From an uncultured Desulfobacteraceae bacterium (GTDB lineage: Bacteria > Desulfobacterota > Desulfobacteria > Desulfobacterales > UBA5852): DNA of 64,000 bases. Every line of letters begins with the position of its first letter. Position 1 is the stretch's first letter. Below, in pieces: positions 27,112 to 36,133 of the stretch. Made by a program: the position numbers and the translations under genes. The stretch lies in the NCBI GenBank assembly GCA_913060875.1, contig CAJXSL010000004.1, positions 62,001 through 126,000 on the forward strand, read 5' to 3'. Under the pieces are notes generated by a model. That model was not told where the DNA came from. It made no database searches and worked only from the letters and a program-made list of their open reading frames with translations.

Positions 27112-28425
27112 ATGAAACGATTGCTCCAAGGGACAGCGTTCCTGGCTGCTTTGGCCATCCTCTGCGGCTTGATGGTACCCACTGCGGCATTGGCCGCCAA
27201 GGAAATAAAGATCGGCGTCATCTATCCGCTGACCGGCGGCGCTGCGGCGGCGGGCCGGGAACTGCGGGCCGGGGCCGAACTGGCCGCCCAGCTCTGCAAC
27301 GAAGTCCACGCCGACATCGACATGGCCATGGCCAAAAACGGCGGCATCCAGAGCATGGACGGGGCCAAAATCACCCTGATTTTCAAGGATCATGAGGGCA
27401 ACCCCACCCTGGGCGCCGACCTGGCCAAGAAATTGATACTGGACGACAAGGTGGACGGCATCCTGGGGTGCTATTTCAGCTCGGTGACCAAAACGGTCAG
27501 CGCGGTGTGCGAGCAGTACGGCGTGCCCATGATCAACGGGTCCTCCACCTCGCCCGGCCTGACCGAACGGGGCTTCAAATGGTTCTGGCGCACCACGCCC
27601 CACGACCGCTGGTTCACCAAGGACCTCTTCGAACTCCTGGTAGGCCTGACCGAAGGCAAGGTCCGGGGGGTTCCGGCCGTGGACCGCAAGGAACTCAACG
27701 CCATATCCTCGGCCTGTGAAAACAGCGAGTGGGGATCTTTTGTCACCCAGGTGATCAAGGAGCTCGCGCCGGAATACAAGTTCAAACTGCGCAAGGCCCT
27801 CCTGTATTCGGACAAATCCCCCGACCTGTCCAGCGAGGTCCGCTCCCTGAAGGCGTCCAAGGCCGGCGTGCTGCTGTTCGCCTCCTACACCTCGGATGCC
27901 ATCCTGATGGTGAAAACCCTCAAGACCCAGCAGGTGCAGCCCAAGATCATCTGGGGCCAGGACGCCGGTTTCGACAAGCCCGAGTTCCGCAGCACCCTGG
28001 GGGATGCCATCGAGGGCATCCTGACCCGTTCGGTTTTCCTGCCCCAGGTGGTCCAGATCAAACCGCTGGCCGGCCAGGTGAACGGTCTCTACAAAACCAA
28101 GACCGGCAACGACCTGGGGGGGGCTTCCGCCCGGGCCTTCACCGGTTTGCAGACCTGGGTGCACGTGCTGGAAATGGCCGGCTCCACCGACCCGGGGGCC
28201 ATTCAAAAAGCGGCCAATGCCATCGAAATTCCCGGCAAGGAACTGGTGGTGCCCTGGAAAGGGGTTAAATTCGCCAGCACGGGCAGTGAAATGGGGCAGA
28301 ACATCTGGGGCTCCGGCCTGATCGGCCAATACCAGAAGGGCGCCGACGGCCAGATGGGGCTGGAAATCGTCTACCCGTTCGACGTGGCGTCGGGGGATAT
28401 GATTTATCCTTTCCCCAAATGGTAG
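27112..28425 (+). CDS. livK: branched-chain-amino-acid-type ABC transporter, periplasmic binding protein
   Basis: This 437-residue protein has a signal peptide (AFLAALAILCGLMVPTAALA) and a type-I periplasmic binding fold of the LivK/Leu-Ile-Val group: KEIKIGVIYPLTGGAAAAGR at the mature start, DDKVDGILGCYFSSVTKTV, MINGSSTSPGLTERG and VLLFASYTSDAILMVKTL. It captures a small substrate in the periplasm for the LivHMGF complex encoded next. The ligand cannot be deduced; amino acids, amides and urea are all known for the family. AGGGAGG precedes the ATG. A 419-bp repeat-filled gap separates it from livH. Confidence 0.92.
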   Translation: MKRLLQGTAFLAALAILCGLMVPTAALAAKEIKIGVIYPLTGGAAAAGRELRAGAELAAQLCNEVHADIDMAMAKNGGIQSMDGAKITLIFKDHEGNPTLGADLAKKLILDDKVDGILGCYFSSVTKTVSAVCEQYGVPMINGSSTSPGLTERGFKWFWRTTPHDRWFTKDLFELLVGLTEGKVRGVPAVDRKELNAISSACENSEWGSFVTQVIKELAPEYKFKLRKALLYSDKSPDLSSEVRSLKASKAGVLLFASYTSDAILMVKTLKTQQVQPKIIWGQDAGFDKPEFRSTLGDAIEGILTRSVFLPQVVQIKPLAGQVNGLYKTKTGNDLGGASARAFTGLQTWVHVLEMAGSTDPGAIQKAANAIEIPGKELVVPWKGVKFASTGSEMGQNIWGSGLIGQYQKGADGQMGLEIVYPFDVASGDMIYPFPKW

Positions 28426-28457
28426 TCGTGTCCACGCCGAAACGGCATCTTGCGGCC

Positions 28458-28541
28458 CAGGCCGGCGTTCTCGCGATTTTGCATTCCTCGACGTAGCGCA
28501 AGCTACGCCTGCGGGTGCAAAATCGCTGCGGCCTTGGCCTG
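28458..28541. repeat. palindromic element after livK
   Basis: GCGATTTTGCA (28473-28483) is inverted at 28516-28526, and CAGGCC (28458-28463) is inverted at 28536-28541. The central palindrome GTAGC-GCAA-GCTAC (28493-28506) sits in CCTCGACGTAGC...GCCTGCGG. A related CCTCGACATACTCAAGTATG core occurs at 51737-51755. The element would form a long imperfect hairpin, possibly reducing read-through from livK into livH. Confidence 0.7.
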
Positions 28542-28636
28542 AACCACAATCCACCCTTTCTGCATGGACACGCGTGCGGCGGCTCACGCAGCAGAAGGAG
28601 GACCAAAGCCTGCCAAGGTGATTTAAACGGTTTTTA

Positions 28637-28787
28637 AGATTTTGGTTTTGATTTTCCCATTGTCCCGCGCCGAGCATCGGCGGAATTGATGGAAAAAAGC
28701 TCTTTATTTGTCATTCCGGCGGAAGCCGGAATCTGTTGCATCATCATGTCATTCACTTGAAAAGATGCCGGCTTTCACCGGCATGAC
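28637..28787. repeat. composite repeat: GCCGAGCATCGGC block plus REP-like pair
   Basis: 28637-28683 contains TTTTCCCATTGTCCCGCGCC followed by GAGCATCGGC. The same block stands at 36755-36802, and a shortened one at 51964-51989. It is followed at 28710-28734 and 28764-28787 by inverted GTCATTCCGGCGGAAGCCGG-type units. The pair of block types in the same order also occurs at 36755-36880. Confidence 0.8.
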
Positions 28788-28844
28788 AGTTAGACGGAAT
28801 TTACGACCTTTACGGTATCTTAATTTCTTCACCCAAGGGTATCC

Positions 28845-29759
28845 ATGGAAATATTAGCCAGTTCCATTGTCGCCGGCCTGCTCTTCGGAATGGTGCTTGC
28901 CCTGGTGGCGCTGGGGCTCACCATTATCTTCGGCGTCATGGACATTATCAATTTCGCCCACGGCGAATTTTTGATGTTCGGCATGTACACGGCTTTGCTG
29001 ACCTCCCAGGCACTGGGCATCGATCCCCTGCTCACCCTGCCCCTGGCCGCCCTGGTGGGATTTCTGCTGGGGATCGTCTGCTATCGCGGATTCATCACTT
29101 ACATCCTGAGGGGCCCCATGATCGCCCAACTGCTGGGGACTTTCGGACTGATGCTGCTGCTGCGCAACATCGCCTTGCTCGTCTTCGGCTCCGAAGACCG
29201 GGCGGTTCATCAGGGGCTCCTGGTGGATAAAAGCTTCGAGATGGGCCTGGGCATCATCGTCCCGGCCACCAAACTGGCCGGGGCCGGACTGTCCGTGGTG
29301 GCCTTTATCGGTGTCTGGCTGCTCATGACCAAAACCCGCATGGGCAAGGCCCTGACCGCCACCGCTTTGAATCCCCAGGGCGCCCGCTACATGGGGATTT
29401 CCACCGAAAAGATGAATGCCTTGGCCTGGGGCATCGGCGGGGCCTCGGTCACCGTGGCCGGCGCCCTGATCGTCAACTTCTGGCCGGTCAACCCCTACGT
29501 GGGGCTGCTGTTTACCATGATCGCCTTTGCCATCGTGGCCCTGGGCGGTTTCGGCAGTGTGCCCGGCGCCTTTGCCGCCGCCCTGGTGGTGGGGCTGATC
29601 ACCGAAATCCCCGGCTTCTGGGACTTTTTGACGTATACACTGGAAATGGACTGGATGTACGACGTGCCCATGACGTCTTTTAAATACATGTGGATCTACG
29701 TGGCCTACTTCATCATCATGGTGGTGCGGCCCAGGGGGTTGTTCGGATGGAAGCACTGA
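28845..29759 (+). CDS. livH: branched-chain-type ABC transporter permease LivH
   Basis: This 304-residue, very hydrophobic protein has about eight membrane helices and LivH signatures: VAGLLFGMVLALVALGLTII, FGVMDIINFAHGEFLMFGMY, RGPMIAQLLGTFGLMLLLRN, ALTATALNPQGARYMGI and FVVMGGFGSVPGA-like VALGGFGSVPGA. Together with LivM it forms the inner-membrane channel for the substrate delivered by LivK. It heads a tight cluster whose next gene starts inside its 3' end. Assignment is firm; substrate is open. Confidence 0.95.
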   Translation: MEILASSIVAGLLFGMVLALVALGLTIIFGVMDIINFAHGEFLMFGMYTALLTSQALGIDPLLTLPLAALVGFLLGIVCYRGFITYILRGPMIAQLLGTFGLMLLLRNIALLVFGSEDRAVHQGLLVDKSFEMGLGIIVPATKLAGAGLSVVAFIGVWLLMTKTRMGKALTATALNPQGARYMGISTEKMNALAWGIGGASVTVAGALIVNFWPVNPYVGLLFTMIAFAIVALGGFGSVPGAFAAALVVGLITEIPGFWDFLTYTLEMDWMYDVPMTSFKYMWIYVAYFIIMVVRPRGLFGWKH

Positions 29760-30754
29760 AAAACGCTTTCGATTTTTCGGATCAGCCGCGCCTGGACCTG
29801 ACCATCGCCGCAGGGGTGGCGCTGTTTCTGTTGACCTTCCCGCTGTTGCCCGTTTCGGCCTTCGCCCTGGCCACCATGATCCAGTTTTTTATCTTTTCTC
29901 TCTACGGCATGGGCTGGAACACCATCGGCGGCTACGGCGGGCAGGTGGACCTCGGCAAAGCCCAGTATGTCGGCATCGGGGCCTATACCACCACCATTCT
30001 GCTCATTCGCTGGGATATCCCCTTCTGGTTTTCCATGCCCATCGGTGTGGTGCTGGCGGTCACCTGGTCCTTTATCATCGGCTATCCCCTCTTCCGCCTG
30101 AAGGGCCACTACTTCGCCATCGCCACCATTGCCACCTCGCTGGTGTTGAAAGATATCTTCGAAGTATGGGAATTTGTCGGGGCGGCGCGCGGCCTGGAAA
30201 TCTCTCCCATCGAATACACACCGCCCGATTTCCTGCGGCTGATCTTCAAGGAAGACATCTACTATTATTATGTGCTTTTCGTCTTCTTCCTCGTGGGCAT
30301 CCTGTACCTGAACTGGTTCCGCAAATCCCGCCTGGGCTACCAGCTCCGCGCCATCAAGGACAACGAGGACGTGGCCCGCTCCCTGGGCATCAATGTCCAC
30401 TGGGCCAAAATCAAAACCTATGCCATTGCCACCGCCTATGTCAGCGTGGTGGGCTCCTTCCACGCCTGCTACATCAAGGCCATCGAGCCGGAAGACACCA
30501 TGAGCCTGGACATCTCCATCCTGATCGCGCTCATGGCCATGCTGGGCGGGGCCGGGAGCCTCTGGGGGCCCATCATCGGCGCGGGCATCCTGATCCCGCT
30601 CAAGAGCTACCTCAAGGAGTGGCTGGGGGGCGTGGCCGGGCTGACGGGCATGGACCTCATTCTCTACGCCGTCATCATCATGGTGATATCCGCCAAGGAG
30701 CCCCGGGGGGTCTGGGGCATCGTGGAACGTGTGCGGCGAAGGAAACAGACCTGA
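29747..30754 (+). CDS. livM: branched-chain-type ABC transporter permease LivM
   Basis: This 335-residue membrane protein has LivM features: GYGGQVDLGKAQYVGIGAYT near the start, a long helical middle, the cytoplasmic YQLRAIKDNEDVARSLGINV loop that contacts the ATPases, and MAMLGGAGSLWGPIIGAGIL near the end. The ATG at 29747 overlaps livH by 13 bp and is preceded by AGGGGG. The frame open further upstream lies wholly inside livH. It is the second half of the transport channel. Confidence 0.95.
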   Translation: MEALKNAFDFSDQPRLDLTIAAGVALFLLTFPLLPVSAFALATMIQFFIFSLYGMGWNTIGGYGGQVDLGKAQYVGIGAYTTTILLIRWDIPFWFSMPIGVVLAVTWSFIIGYPLFRLKGHYFAIATIATSLVLKDIFEVWEFVGAARGLEISPIEYTPPDFLRLIFKEDIYYYYVLFVFFLVGILYLNWFRKSRLGYQLRAIKDNEDVARSLGINVHWAKIKTYAIATAYVSVVGSFHACYIKAIEPEDTMSLDISILIALMAMLGGAGSLWGPIIGAGILIPLKSYLKEWLGGVAGLTGMDLILYAVIIMVISAKEPRGVWGIVERVRRRKQT

Positions 30755-31500
30755 TGGCCTTACTGGAAGTCGATAACCTCTCCAAGGATTTCGGGGGCCT
30801 GCGCGCCAACGACAGCATCTCCTTCCGGCTGGCGCCGGGCGAACTGCTGGGACTCATCGGCCCCAACGGGGCCGGGAAAACCACCCTCTTCAACTGTATC
30901 GCCGGCAAGTACCCGGTCACCAGCGGCCGCATCGTTTTCGACGGTGAAGACATCACGGCCCTGCGCGCCCACGAAGTGGCCCGCCGCGGCCTGGCCCGCA
31001 CCTTTCAGGTCTACACCGCCGCCGGCGACCTGACCGTGCGGGAAAACGTCATGGTGGGCTGTTTCATGCGCACCCCTTCCCGCCGCAAGGCCCGGGAGCA
31101 GGCCGACGCCATCCTGACGGACCTGAAGCTGGCCGACACCGCGGATTTATTCGTCAGCGAACTGCCGGTGGCCGCCCAGAAAAAGGTCACCATGGCCACG
31201 GCCCTGGGAACGCGCCCCAAACTGCTGCTGCTGGACGAAGTGGCGGCCGGGCTCAATCCCGGCGAAATCGAAGACATCATGGCCAGCATCCGCCATATCA
31301 ACGATCAAATGGGGATTGCGGTCATCCTGATCGAGCACGTCATGGAACTCGTCATGCGCACCAGCGAGCGCCTGATTGTCCTGGACTCCGGCCGCAAAAT
31401 CGCCGAAGGCCTGCCCGAGGAAATCGCCCGCAACGAGCAGGTGATCAAGGCTTATCTGGGGGAACGCTATGTGCAGGAACACGGCGGGGAGGGCATGTAA
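30754..31500 (+). CDS. livG: branched-chain-type ABC transporter ATPase LivG
   Basis: This 248-residue ABC ATPase has Walker A GPNGAGKTT, Q-loop TFQ within LARTFQVYTAAGDLTV, and Walker B LLLLDEVAAGL. In place of the canonical LSGGQ signature it has the altered ELPVAAQKKVTMATAL, a visible departure from the consensus LSYGQQR of LivG. It ends with the H-loop VILIEHVMELVM. The start codon overlaps the livM stop (TGATG) and AAGGAA lies ahead. It powers transport together with LivF. The loss of the SGG core in the signature is unusual. Confidence 0.93.
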   Translation: MALLEVDNLSKDFGGLRANDSISFRLAPGELLGLIGPNGAGKTTLFNCIAGKYPVTSGRIVFDGEDITALRAHEVARRGLARTFQVYTAAGDLTVRENVMVGCFMRTPSRRKAREQADAILTDLKLADTADLFVSELPVAAQKKVTMATALGTRPKLLLLDEVAAGLNPGEIEDIMASIRHINDQMGIAVILIEHVMELVMRTSERLIVLDSGRKIAEGLPEEIARNEQVIKAYLGERYVQEHGGEGM

Positions 31501-31503
31501 GCG

Positions 31504-32220
31504 ATGAGCGCCCGCATTCTCGAAATCGAAGACATCAAGGTGCGCTACTCCGGCATGCCGGTCCTGCAGGGGATCTCCCTGCACGTAGACGCCGGGGAAA
31601 CCGTGAGCGTACTGGGGGCCAACGGCGCGGGCAAATCCACCCTGCTTCGCGCGGTGATGGGCGCCCAGCCGGCCTTTGCGGGTCGTATCCTGTTCGAGGG
31701 ACGCGAGATCCAGAAACTGAACACCCCGGACATCGTCAACCTCGGCATCGTCTACGTCCCCGAAGAGAAAATGCTCTTCAGCCCCATCACCGTGGAAGAA
31801 AATCTTTTGCTGGGGGCCTACGTGCTGAAAGACGACGAGCGTATCCGCGCCAACCTGGCCTTTGTCTACCGGCTCTTTCCCCGCCTGGAAGAACGCCGGC
31901 GGCAGCCCGCCTCCACCCTTTCCGGCGGCGAACAGCAGATGGTGGCCATCGGCCGGGGCCTCATGTCCAACCCCCGCATCCTCATGCTGGACGAGCCCTC
32001 GCTGGGCCTGGCGCCGGTCCTGGTGGACGAAGTGCTCGACACGGTGCGCAAACTCAAGGACGAAGGCATGACCATCCTGCTGGTGGAGCAGAACGTGCGC
32101 GAAGCCCTCGATCTGGCCGACCGGGGCTATATCCTCCAGACCGGCCGCATTGTCGGCGAAGGCACCGGCGCCGAACTCATGGCCAGCGACGAGGTCAAAT
32201 CCGCCTTCCTGGGGCTTTAA
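31504..32220 (+). CDS. livF: branched-chain-type ABC transporter ATPase LivF
   Basis: This 238-residue ABC ATPase of LivF type has Walker A GANGAGKSTLLRAVMG, the signature STLSGGEQQMVAIGRGLM, Walker B ILMLDEPSLGLAPVLVDEV and H-loop LLVEQNVREALDLADRGYIL. These motifs are complete, in contrast to the LivG partner. It starts 3 bp after the livG stop with GGGAGG ahead. Its 3' end overlaps the convergent pxpC gene by 4 bp, so the transporter and the 5-oxoprolinase genes meet tail to tail. Confidence 0.95.
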   Translation: MSARILEIEDIKVRYSGMPVLQGISLHVDAGETVSVLGANGAGKSTLLRAVMGAQPAFAGRILFEGREIQKLNTPDIVNLGIVYVPEEKMLFSPITVEENLLLGAYVLKDDERIRANLAFVYRLFPRLEERRRQPASTLSGGEQQMVAIGRGLMSNPRILMLDEPSLGLAPVLVDEVLDTVRKLKDEGMTILLVEQNVREALDLADRGYILQTGRIVGEGTGAELMASDEVKSAFLGL

Positions 32221-33179
32221 CCCGCAAAATGCCCCCGCACCCAGTCCACGGCCGCTTCCACCCCTTGTAAAAGCTTCCGGGCCTCCGCCAAAACCGTCTT
32301 CCGGAAACGCACGGTATCGCCGGGGGCCACCTGCCCCAGCAGCGGCAGGTCGGCCGCGATGACCACGGCGATTTTGCGGTAGCCGCCGGTGACGGTCTCG
32401 TTCATCAAAATGATGGGCTTGCCGTCCCCCGGGACCTGGATGGCGCCGCACAGGATGCCTTCGGACAGGATGGAATCGGGCGCCCCGGGCGCCTTGGCGA
32501 TGGGCGGACCTTCCAGGCGCACCCCGGTGCGGTCCGACGAGCCGCTGACCGTATAGGTGGTCTCGTAGAATTGTTCCCGGCTGGCGACGGGGAACTGGTC
32601 TTCCTGGGGGCCGGGAAGCACCCGCAGCACCCCATCGGAGGTCGGCACGGCTTTGAGCGTGTCCGGCAGCGACCGCCCGTCCCGATGCAGATAGTCCTGG
32701 GGATCATGGCCCTGCAAGATGTCCCCGGCCTGCAGGGCACGCCCCTCGTAGCCGCCGAACCCGGACCCGATATTGGTGGCCCGGCTGCCCATGACGGCCG
32801 GGCAATGGAACCCGCCGCCCACCGCCAGGTAGGCCCGGCAGCCGCTTGCCGGCGCGGGCAGGTCGAGAACATCGCCCGGCGCCGCCCGCCAAACCGTCCA
32901 CAGGTGGAGCGGCTGACCATTCAGGGTCGCCTGCAAATCCGCCCCGGTCAGGACAAAAGCGGCTTCGGAACGAAAGCGGGCCTGGAACCCCATGAGAGTA
33001 ATTTCAATGCTGGCGGCATTTTCCAGATTGCCCGCCAGCAGGTTGCCGACGCGGCAGGCATAGCTGTCCGCCGCCCCGCTGGGGGCGACCCCGATCCGGC
33101 CGAACCCAAGGCGCCCCGTATCCTGCAGCGAGGCCAGGATTCCGGGCGACAGGAGTTCCAGAACGTCTATCCTGGCCAT
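32217..33179 (-). CDS. pxpC: 5-oxoprolinase subunit PxpC (biotin-dependent-carboxylase-like)
   Basis: This 320-residue member of the KipA/PxpC (AHS2) family has LLSPGILASLQDTGRLGFGR at the start, GVAPSGAADSYACRVGNLL, FGGYEGRALQAGD, and SDRTGVRLEGP with ILSEGILCGAIQVPGDGKPI and LMNETVTGGYRKIAVV near the end. PxpABC cleaves 5-oxoproline (pyroglutamate) to glutamate with ATP in the cytoplasm. The ATG at 33179 overlaps pxpB by 13 bp and follows GAGGAGG. The upstream open frame lies in pxpB and is not used. Gene order pxpA-pxpB-pxpC is canonical. Confidence 0.93.
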   Translation of the reverse strand: MARIDVLELLSPGILASLQDTGRLGFGRIGVAPSGAADSYACRVGNLLAGNLENAASIEITLMGFQARFRSEAAFVLTGADLQATLNGQPLHLWTVWRAAPGDVLDLPAPASGCRAYLAVGGGFHCPAVMGSRATNIGSGFGGYEGRALQAGDILQGHDPQDYLHRDGRSLPDTLKAVPTSDGVLRVLPGPQEDQFPVASREQFYETTYTVSGSSDRTGVRLEGPPIAKAPGAPDSILSEGILCGAIQVPGDGKPIILMNETVTGGYRKIAVVIAADLPLLGQVAPGDTVRFRKTVLAEARKLLQGVEAAVDWVRGHFAG

Positions 33180-33853
33180 TGCGCCGCCTCCTCGGCCGTC
33201 ATCGGAATAAACCGGACTTCGTCGCCCATGCCCAGGAGGGATGGCTTGTCCTGGCGGGGATCGAAGAGTTCCACGGGAGTGCGGCCGATGATCTGCCATC
33301 CGCCGGGGCTGACCACCGGGTAGATGCCTGTCTGGCGCTGGGCAATGGCCACCGATCCTTTGGGAATACGGGTGCGGGGGGTTTCCCGCCGGGGGGTATC
33401 CAGGGCTTGCGGCAGTTCGCCCATGTAGGGGAATCCGGGGGTAAATCCGATCATGTACACCCGGTAGACCGTGCCGCTGTGCAGGCGAACCACATCGCCG
33501 CGGGTCAGCCCGTGGAAAGCGGCCACATCATCGAGGTCCGGGCCGGATTCGCCGCCATAAACCACAGGGATTTCGACAACGCCCGGCGGCTGCTCAGGGT
33601 GGCCTATATCGTCGAAATGACACAGCCCCCTGATCTGCCGCTCCAGGGCCTCCGGTGCGGCCCGCAACGGATCGTAGACCACCAGGAGGGAGTTGTAGGC
33701 CGGGACGGTTTCCACCACCCCGAAGAGGTTTTCGCGTGCCAGGATCTGATGAAGCTGCTGCACCCGCCGGTTGACGGCCGGATCGATACCGGCCCCCAGT
33801 TCCACCAGCAGACCGCGGTCCCCCATGTGTCGAATCTCAGGCTGCATCCCCAC
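33167..33853 (-). CDS. pxpB: 5-oxoprolinase subunit PxpB
   Basis: This 228-residue protein of the KipI/PxpB (AHS1) family has IRHMGDRGLLVELGAGIDPA, VPAYNSLLVVYDP, VEIPVVYGGE, the strongly conserved YMIGFTPGFPYMGELP, TPRTRIPKGSVAIAQRQTGI and YPVVSPGGWQIIGRTPV. It works with PxpC and PxpA in ATP-dependent 5-oxoproline hydrolysis. The GTG at 33853 overlaps the pxpA stop (TAGTG); an ATG two codons later (33847) is equally possible. It lies inside a three-gene operon with overlapping ends, consistent with equal synthesis of the subunits. Confidence 0.94.
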   Translation of the reverse strand: MGMQPEIRHMGDRGLLVELGAGIDPAVNRRVQQLHQILARENLFGVVETVPAYNSLLVVYDPLRAAPEALERQIRGLCHFDDIGHPEQPPGVVEIPVVYGGESGPDLDDVAAFHGLTRGDVVRLHSGTVYRVYMIGFTPGFPYMGELPQALDTPRRETPRTRIPKGSVAIAQRQTGIYPVVSPGGWQIIGRTPVELFDPRQDKPSLLGMGDEVRFIPMTAEEAAQWPG

Positions 33854-34647
33854 TAGTCCTTGAGAAAGGTGCCCACGGGCTGGATGGCGACGCCTTCTTC
33901 TTCAAGGGTTTCCCGTATACGCCGCACCAGGGCCAGGGCCGACGGGTTGTCGCCGTGGACACAGACCGTATCGCCGGAAAGGGGAATTTCTTCGCCATTG
34001 ATGCAAACCACGCGCCCCTCGGTCACCATCTTGAGCACCCGGGCGGCCGCCACATCGTGGTCCTTGATCACCGCGCCGGCCTCCCGCCGCGACACCAGGG
34101 AGCCGTCCGTATTGTAGGCCCGGTCGGCAAAAAATTCGCACGCCACCCGGATGCCGACACGCCGGCCCATGGCTTTGAGGTCGTCCCGGTTGCTGCCGCC
34201 CAACACGAACAAAATCAGATCCTGGTCGATGGCCGCGATGGCCTCGGCCACGGTCTGCCAGATCCAGGGCGCACCGACGGCCATGGTGTACAGGGCCCCG
34301 TGGGGTTTGACATGCTGCAGCTTCCCCCCCTGGGCGTTCACGAAGGCGGTCAGAGCCCCCACCTGGTAAGTGACATAATCGTGAATCTCCTCGGCGGTGA
34401 CATCCATGTTGCGCCGGCCGAATCCCATGAGGTCCGGGAAGCCGGGGTGGGCGCCGGGGCCGACCCCGCTATCCAGCGCCAGGCGCACCGTCCGCCGCAT
34501 CACCTGGGGATCGCCGGCGTGAAAGCCGCAGGCGATGTTGGCCGAACTGATCAACGGGATCACGTCTTCGTCCATACCGAGCACGTAATTTCCAAAACTC
34601 TCCCCGACATCGGAATTCAGATCGATAACGTTGCGGGCCTGTGGCAT
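33853..34647 (-). CDS. pxpA: 5-oxoprolinase subunit PxpA (LamB/YcsF family)
   Basis: This 264-residue protein has the LamB/YcsF features IDLNSDVGESFGNY, SSANIACGFHAGDPQVM, VGPGAHPGFPDLMGFGRR, HVKPHGALYTM, FFADRAYNTDGSLVSRR and CVHGDNPSALALVRRIR. It is the catalytic-fold partner of PxpBC. The ATG at 34647 follows ATAAGGAGTCAAC and is the first gene of the leftward pxp operon. The operon lies tail to tail with the Liv-type transporter, suggesting import and use of a glutamate-derived compound. Confidence 0.95.
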   Translation of the reverse strand: MPQARNVIDLNSDVGESFGNYVLGMDEDVIPLISSANIACGFHAGDPQVMRRTVRLALDSGVGPGAHPGFPDLMGFGRRNMDVTAEEIHDYVTYQVGALTAFVNAQGGKLQHVKPHGALYTMAVGAPWIWQTVAEAIAAIDQDLILFVLGGSNRDDLKAMGRRVGIRVACEFFADRAYNTDGSLVSRREAGAVIKDHDVAAARVLKMVTEGRVVCINGEEIPLSGDTVCVHGDNPSALALVRRIRETLEEEGVAIQPVGTFLKD

Positions 34648-34727
34648 GTTGACTCCTTATACGGTGTGCGTTTCGGGCAGAGGCCGGGGCGACGCTGCAT
34701 TTTTCCGGCCGCGCCGGCAATCCGATT

Positions 34728-36107
34728 TCAGTGCGCGACCTCACACCCAAAGACCTCCTTAGAGGAAGTCGGGGGGGCTGCAGGGACGCCCTTCCCCGTC
34801 AACCCATCGAAAATCTTGCGCAGGGTATGCTTGGGCAGTTCCTCGGCGCGCGCCTGCAAAATGGCATTGAAAATGGCAACCACATCCTCGCTATGCAGCA
34901 CCTTGACATGGTCTTCATCGAAGCCATACAGCTCCCGGGCCTGCCGCTGGACACGGTAATCCAACTGGCTTTCCAATGTTACCGCACCGTCGTTGTTCTC
35001 GTCCATCATGCCCGAGCGGCCGCTGTAGCTGAAAAACAGGTAATGGGGAATCGCGTCGGGCAGTTCGCGGCTGTAGAGGTCGGCGATAAAGTCACTGTCC
35101 GGCACCATGTCGCGCCAGGAGGGCACGACGGCCGGGGCGTATCGGACCCCCTTGGCGGCGGCCCGGTGGCCGCCCCAGGGGGTGGAAATGGTAATATAGA
35201 GTTTGATGTAATCGTGGTGGTCTTTGTAGACATTGTTTAAAATGGCGTAACGGGACACCAGCCCCCCCATACTGTGGGCCACGATAAACAGCGCATCGAA
35301 ATCGTACTGCTCGTGAAGCCAGTCCATCGCGCCGTTCAGGGAATTGCCGATAAAGTTGAGGTCGAGACCGGAAGGATAATTGAAAAACCAGGGCTGGAAA
35401 CGATCCCGGTCGATGTTTTCAAACAGGATCCGCCAGTTCCGGGCATGCCCGGAAGCGCCGTAGACGAACAACACCGGGATCTTGTCCGGATCGTATTCCT
35501 CCAGGAAAAACAGCCCGATGCCGACTTCCTTCAAGGTGGCGTAAGGCTGCCAGAGCCCCTTTTCCGCATATTGCGGTGAAAAATAGGGGTGATCGAGGTC
35601 GGCCAGCAGCCCCGCCCCGCGGATATAGGCGCTGGCGGAGGATTCCTCCAGGATTTTACGGGACCAGAAATCCGCGTCGATATCCGCTTCGCTGATGTGA
35701 CGATCCAAGACCAGGTCGAGCCCTTTGATCGTCCCCGCCTCATCAACGGTCACGGGGTCCGGCGCGCCGTAGAGGCCATAAGTTTCCCCCCCATCCGGAC
35801 GCATATTGCGGTTCTGATCGATAAACGCCGCCACATAGTAGGTTCCCCGGGGCACCATGAAGGCGTAAAGGCCGGGGCCCGCCATTACGGTAAAATCAGC
35901 GATATCCTTCCCGCCGTCGTTGGTAAAGAGCATCACCAGGACAGGGGCATCGTCCGTTGGCGTATAGACAACCCGTCCCCTGATCAGGGCAACCTTGGAT
36001 TCCGCCTGTTTCAGATCTTCGCTCAGCCGCATGAACATGCAGCCCGACAGCCCCATGGTCATCCAGATACATAGCAGCAGACCGGCGACAATCTTACGGT
36101 TCTCCAT
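34728..36107 (-). CDS. lipase-like alpha/beta-hydrolase lipoprotein
   Basis: This 459-residue protein begins with a lipoprotein signal (lipobox LSGC at about residue 23). Residues 40-150 form a beta-rich domain with ALIRGRVVYTPTDDAPVLVM and an EF-hand-like DQNRNMRPDGG. The second half is an alpha/beta hydrolase: VLFVYGASGHARNWR, then the nucleophile elbow FIVAHSMGGLVSRYAIL, then STPWGGHRAA. A second acidic MDENNDGAV loop may bind calcium. It is most likely a membrane-anchored esterase or lipase acting in the periplasm or at the outer membrane; the substrate is unknown. It stands alone after the pxp operon's start, in the same direction. Confidence 0.85.
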   Translation of the reverse strand: MENRKIVAGLLLCIWMTMGLSGCMFMRLSEDLKQAESKVALIRGRVVYTPTDDAPVLVMLFTNDGGKDIADFTVMAGPGLYAFMVPRGTYYVAAFIDQNRNMRPDGGETYGLYGAPDPVTVDEAGTIKGLDLVLDRHISEADIDADFWSRKILEESSASAYIRGAGLLADLDHPYFSPQYAEKGLWQPYATLKEVGIGLFFLEEYDPDKIPVLFVYGASGHARNWRILFENIDRDRFQPWFFNYPSGLDLNFIGNSLNGAMDWLHEQYDFDALFIVAHSMGGLVSRYAILNNVYKDHHDYIKLYITISTPWGGHRAAAKGVRYAPAVVPSWRDMVPDSDFIADLYSRELPDAIPHYLFFSYSGRSGMMDENNDGAVTLESQLDYRVQRQARELYGFDEDHVKVLHSEDVVAIFNAILQARAEELPKHTLRKIFDGLTGKGVPAAPPTSSKEVFGCEVAH

Positions 36108-36133
36108 AGCAATGTCTCTCTCCGGGTAGGTTT

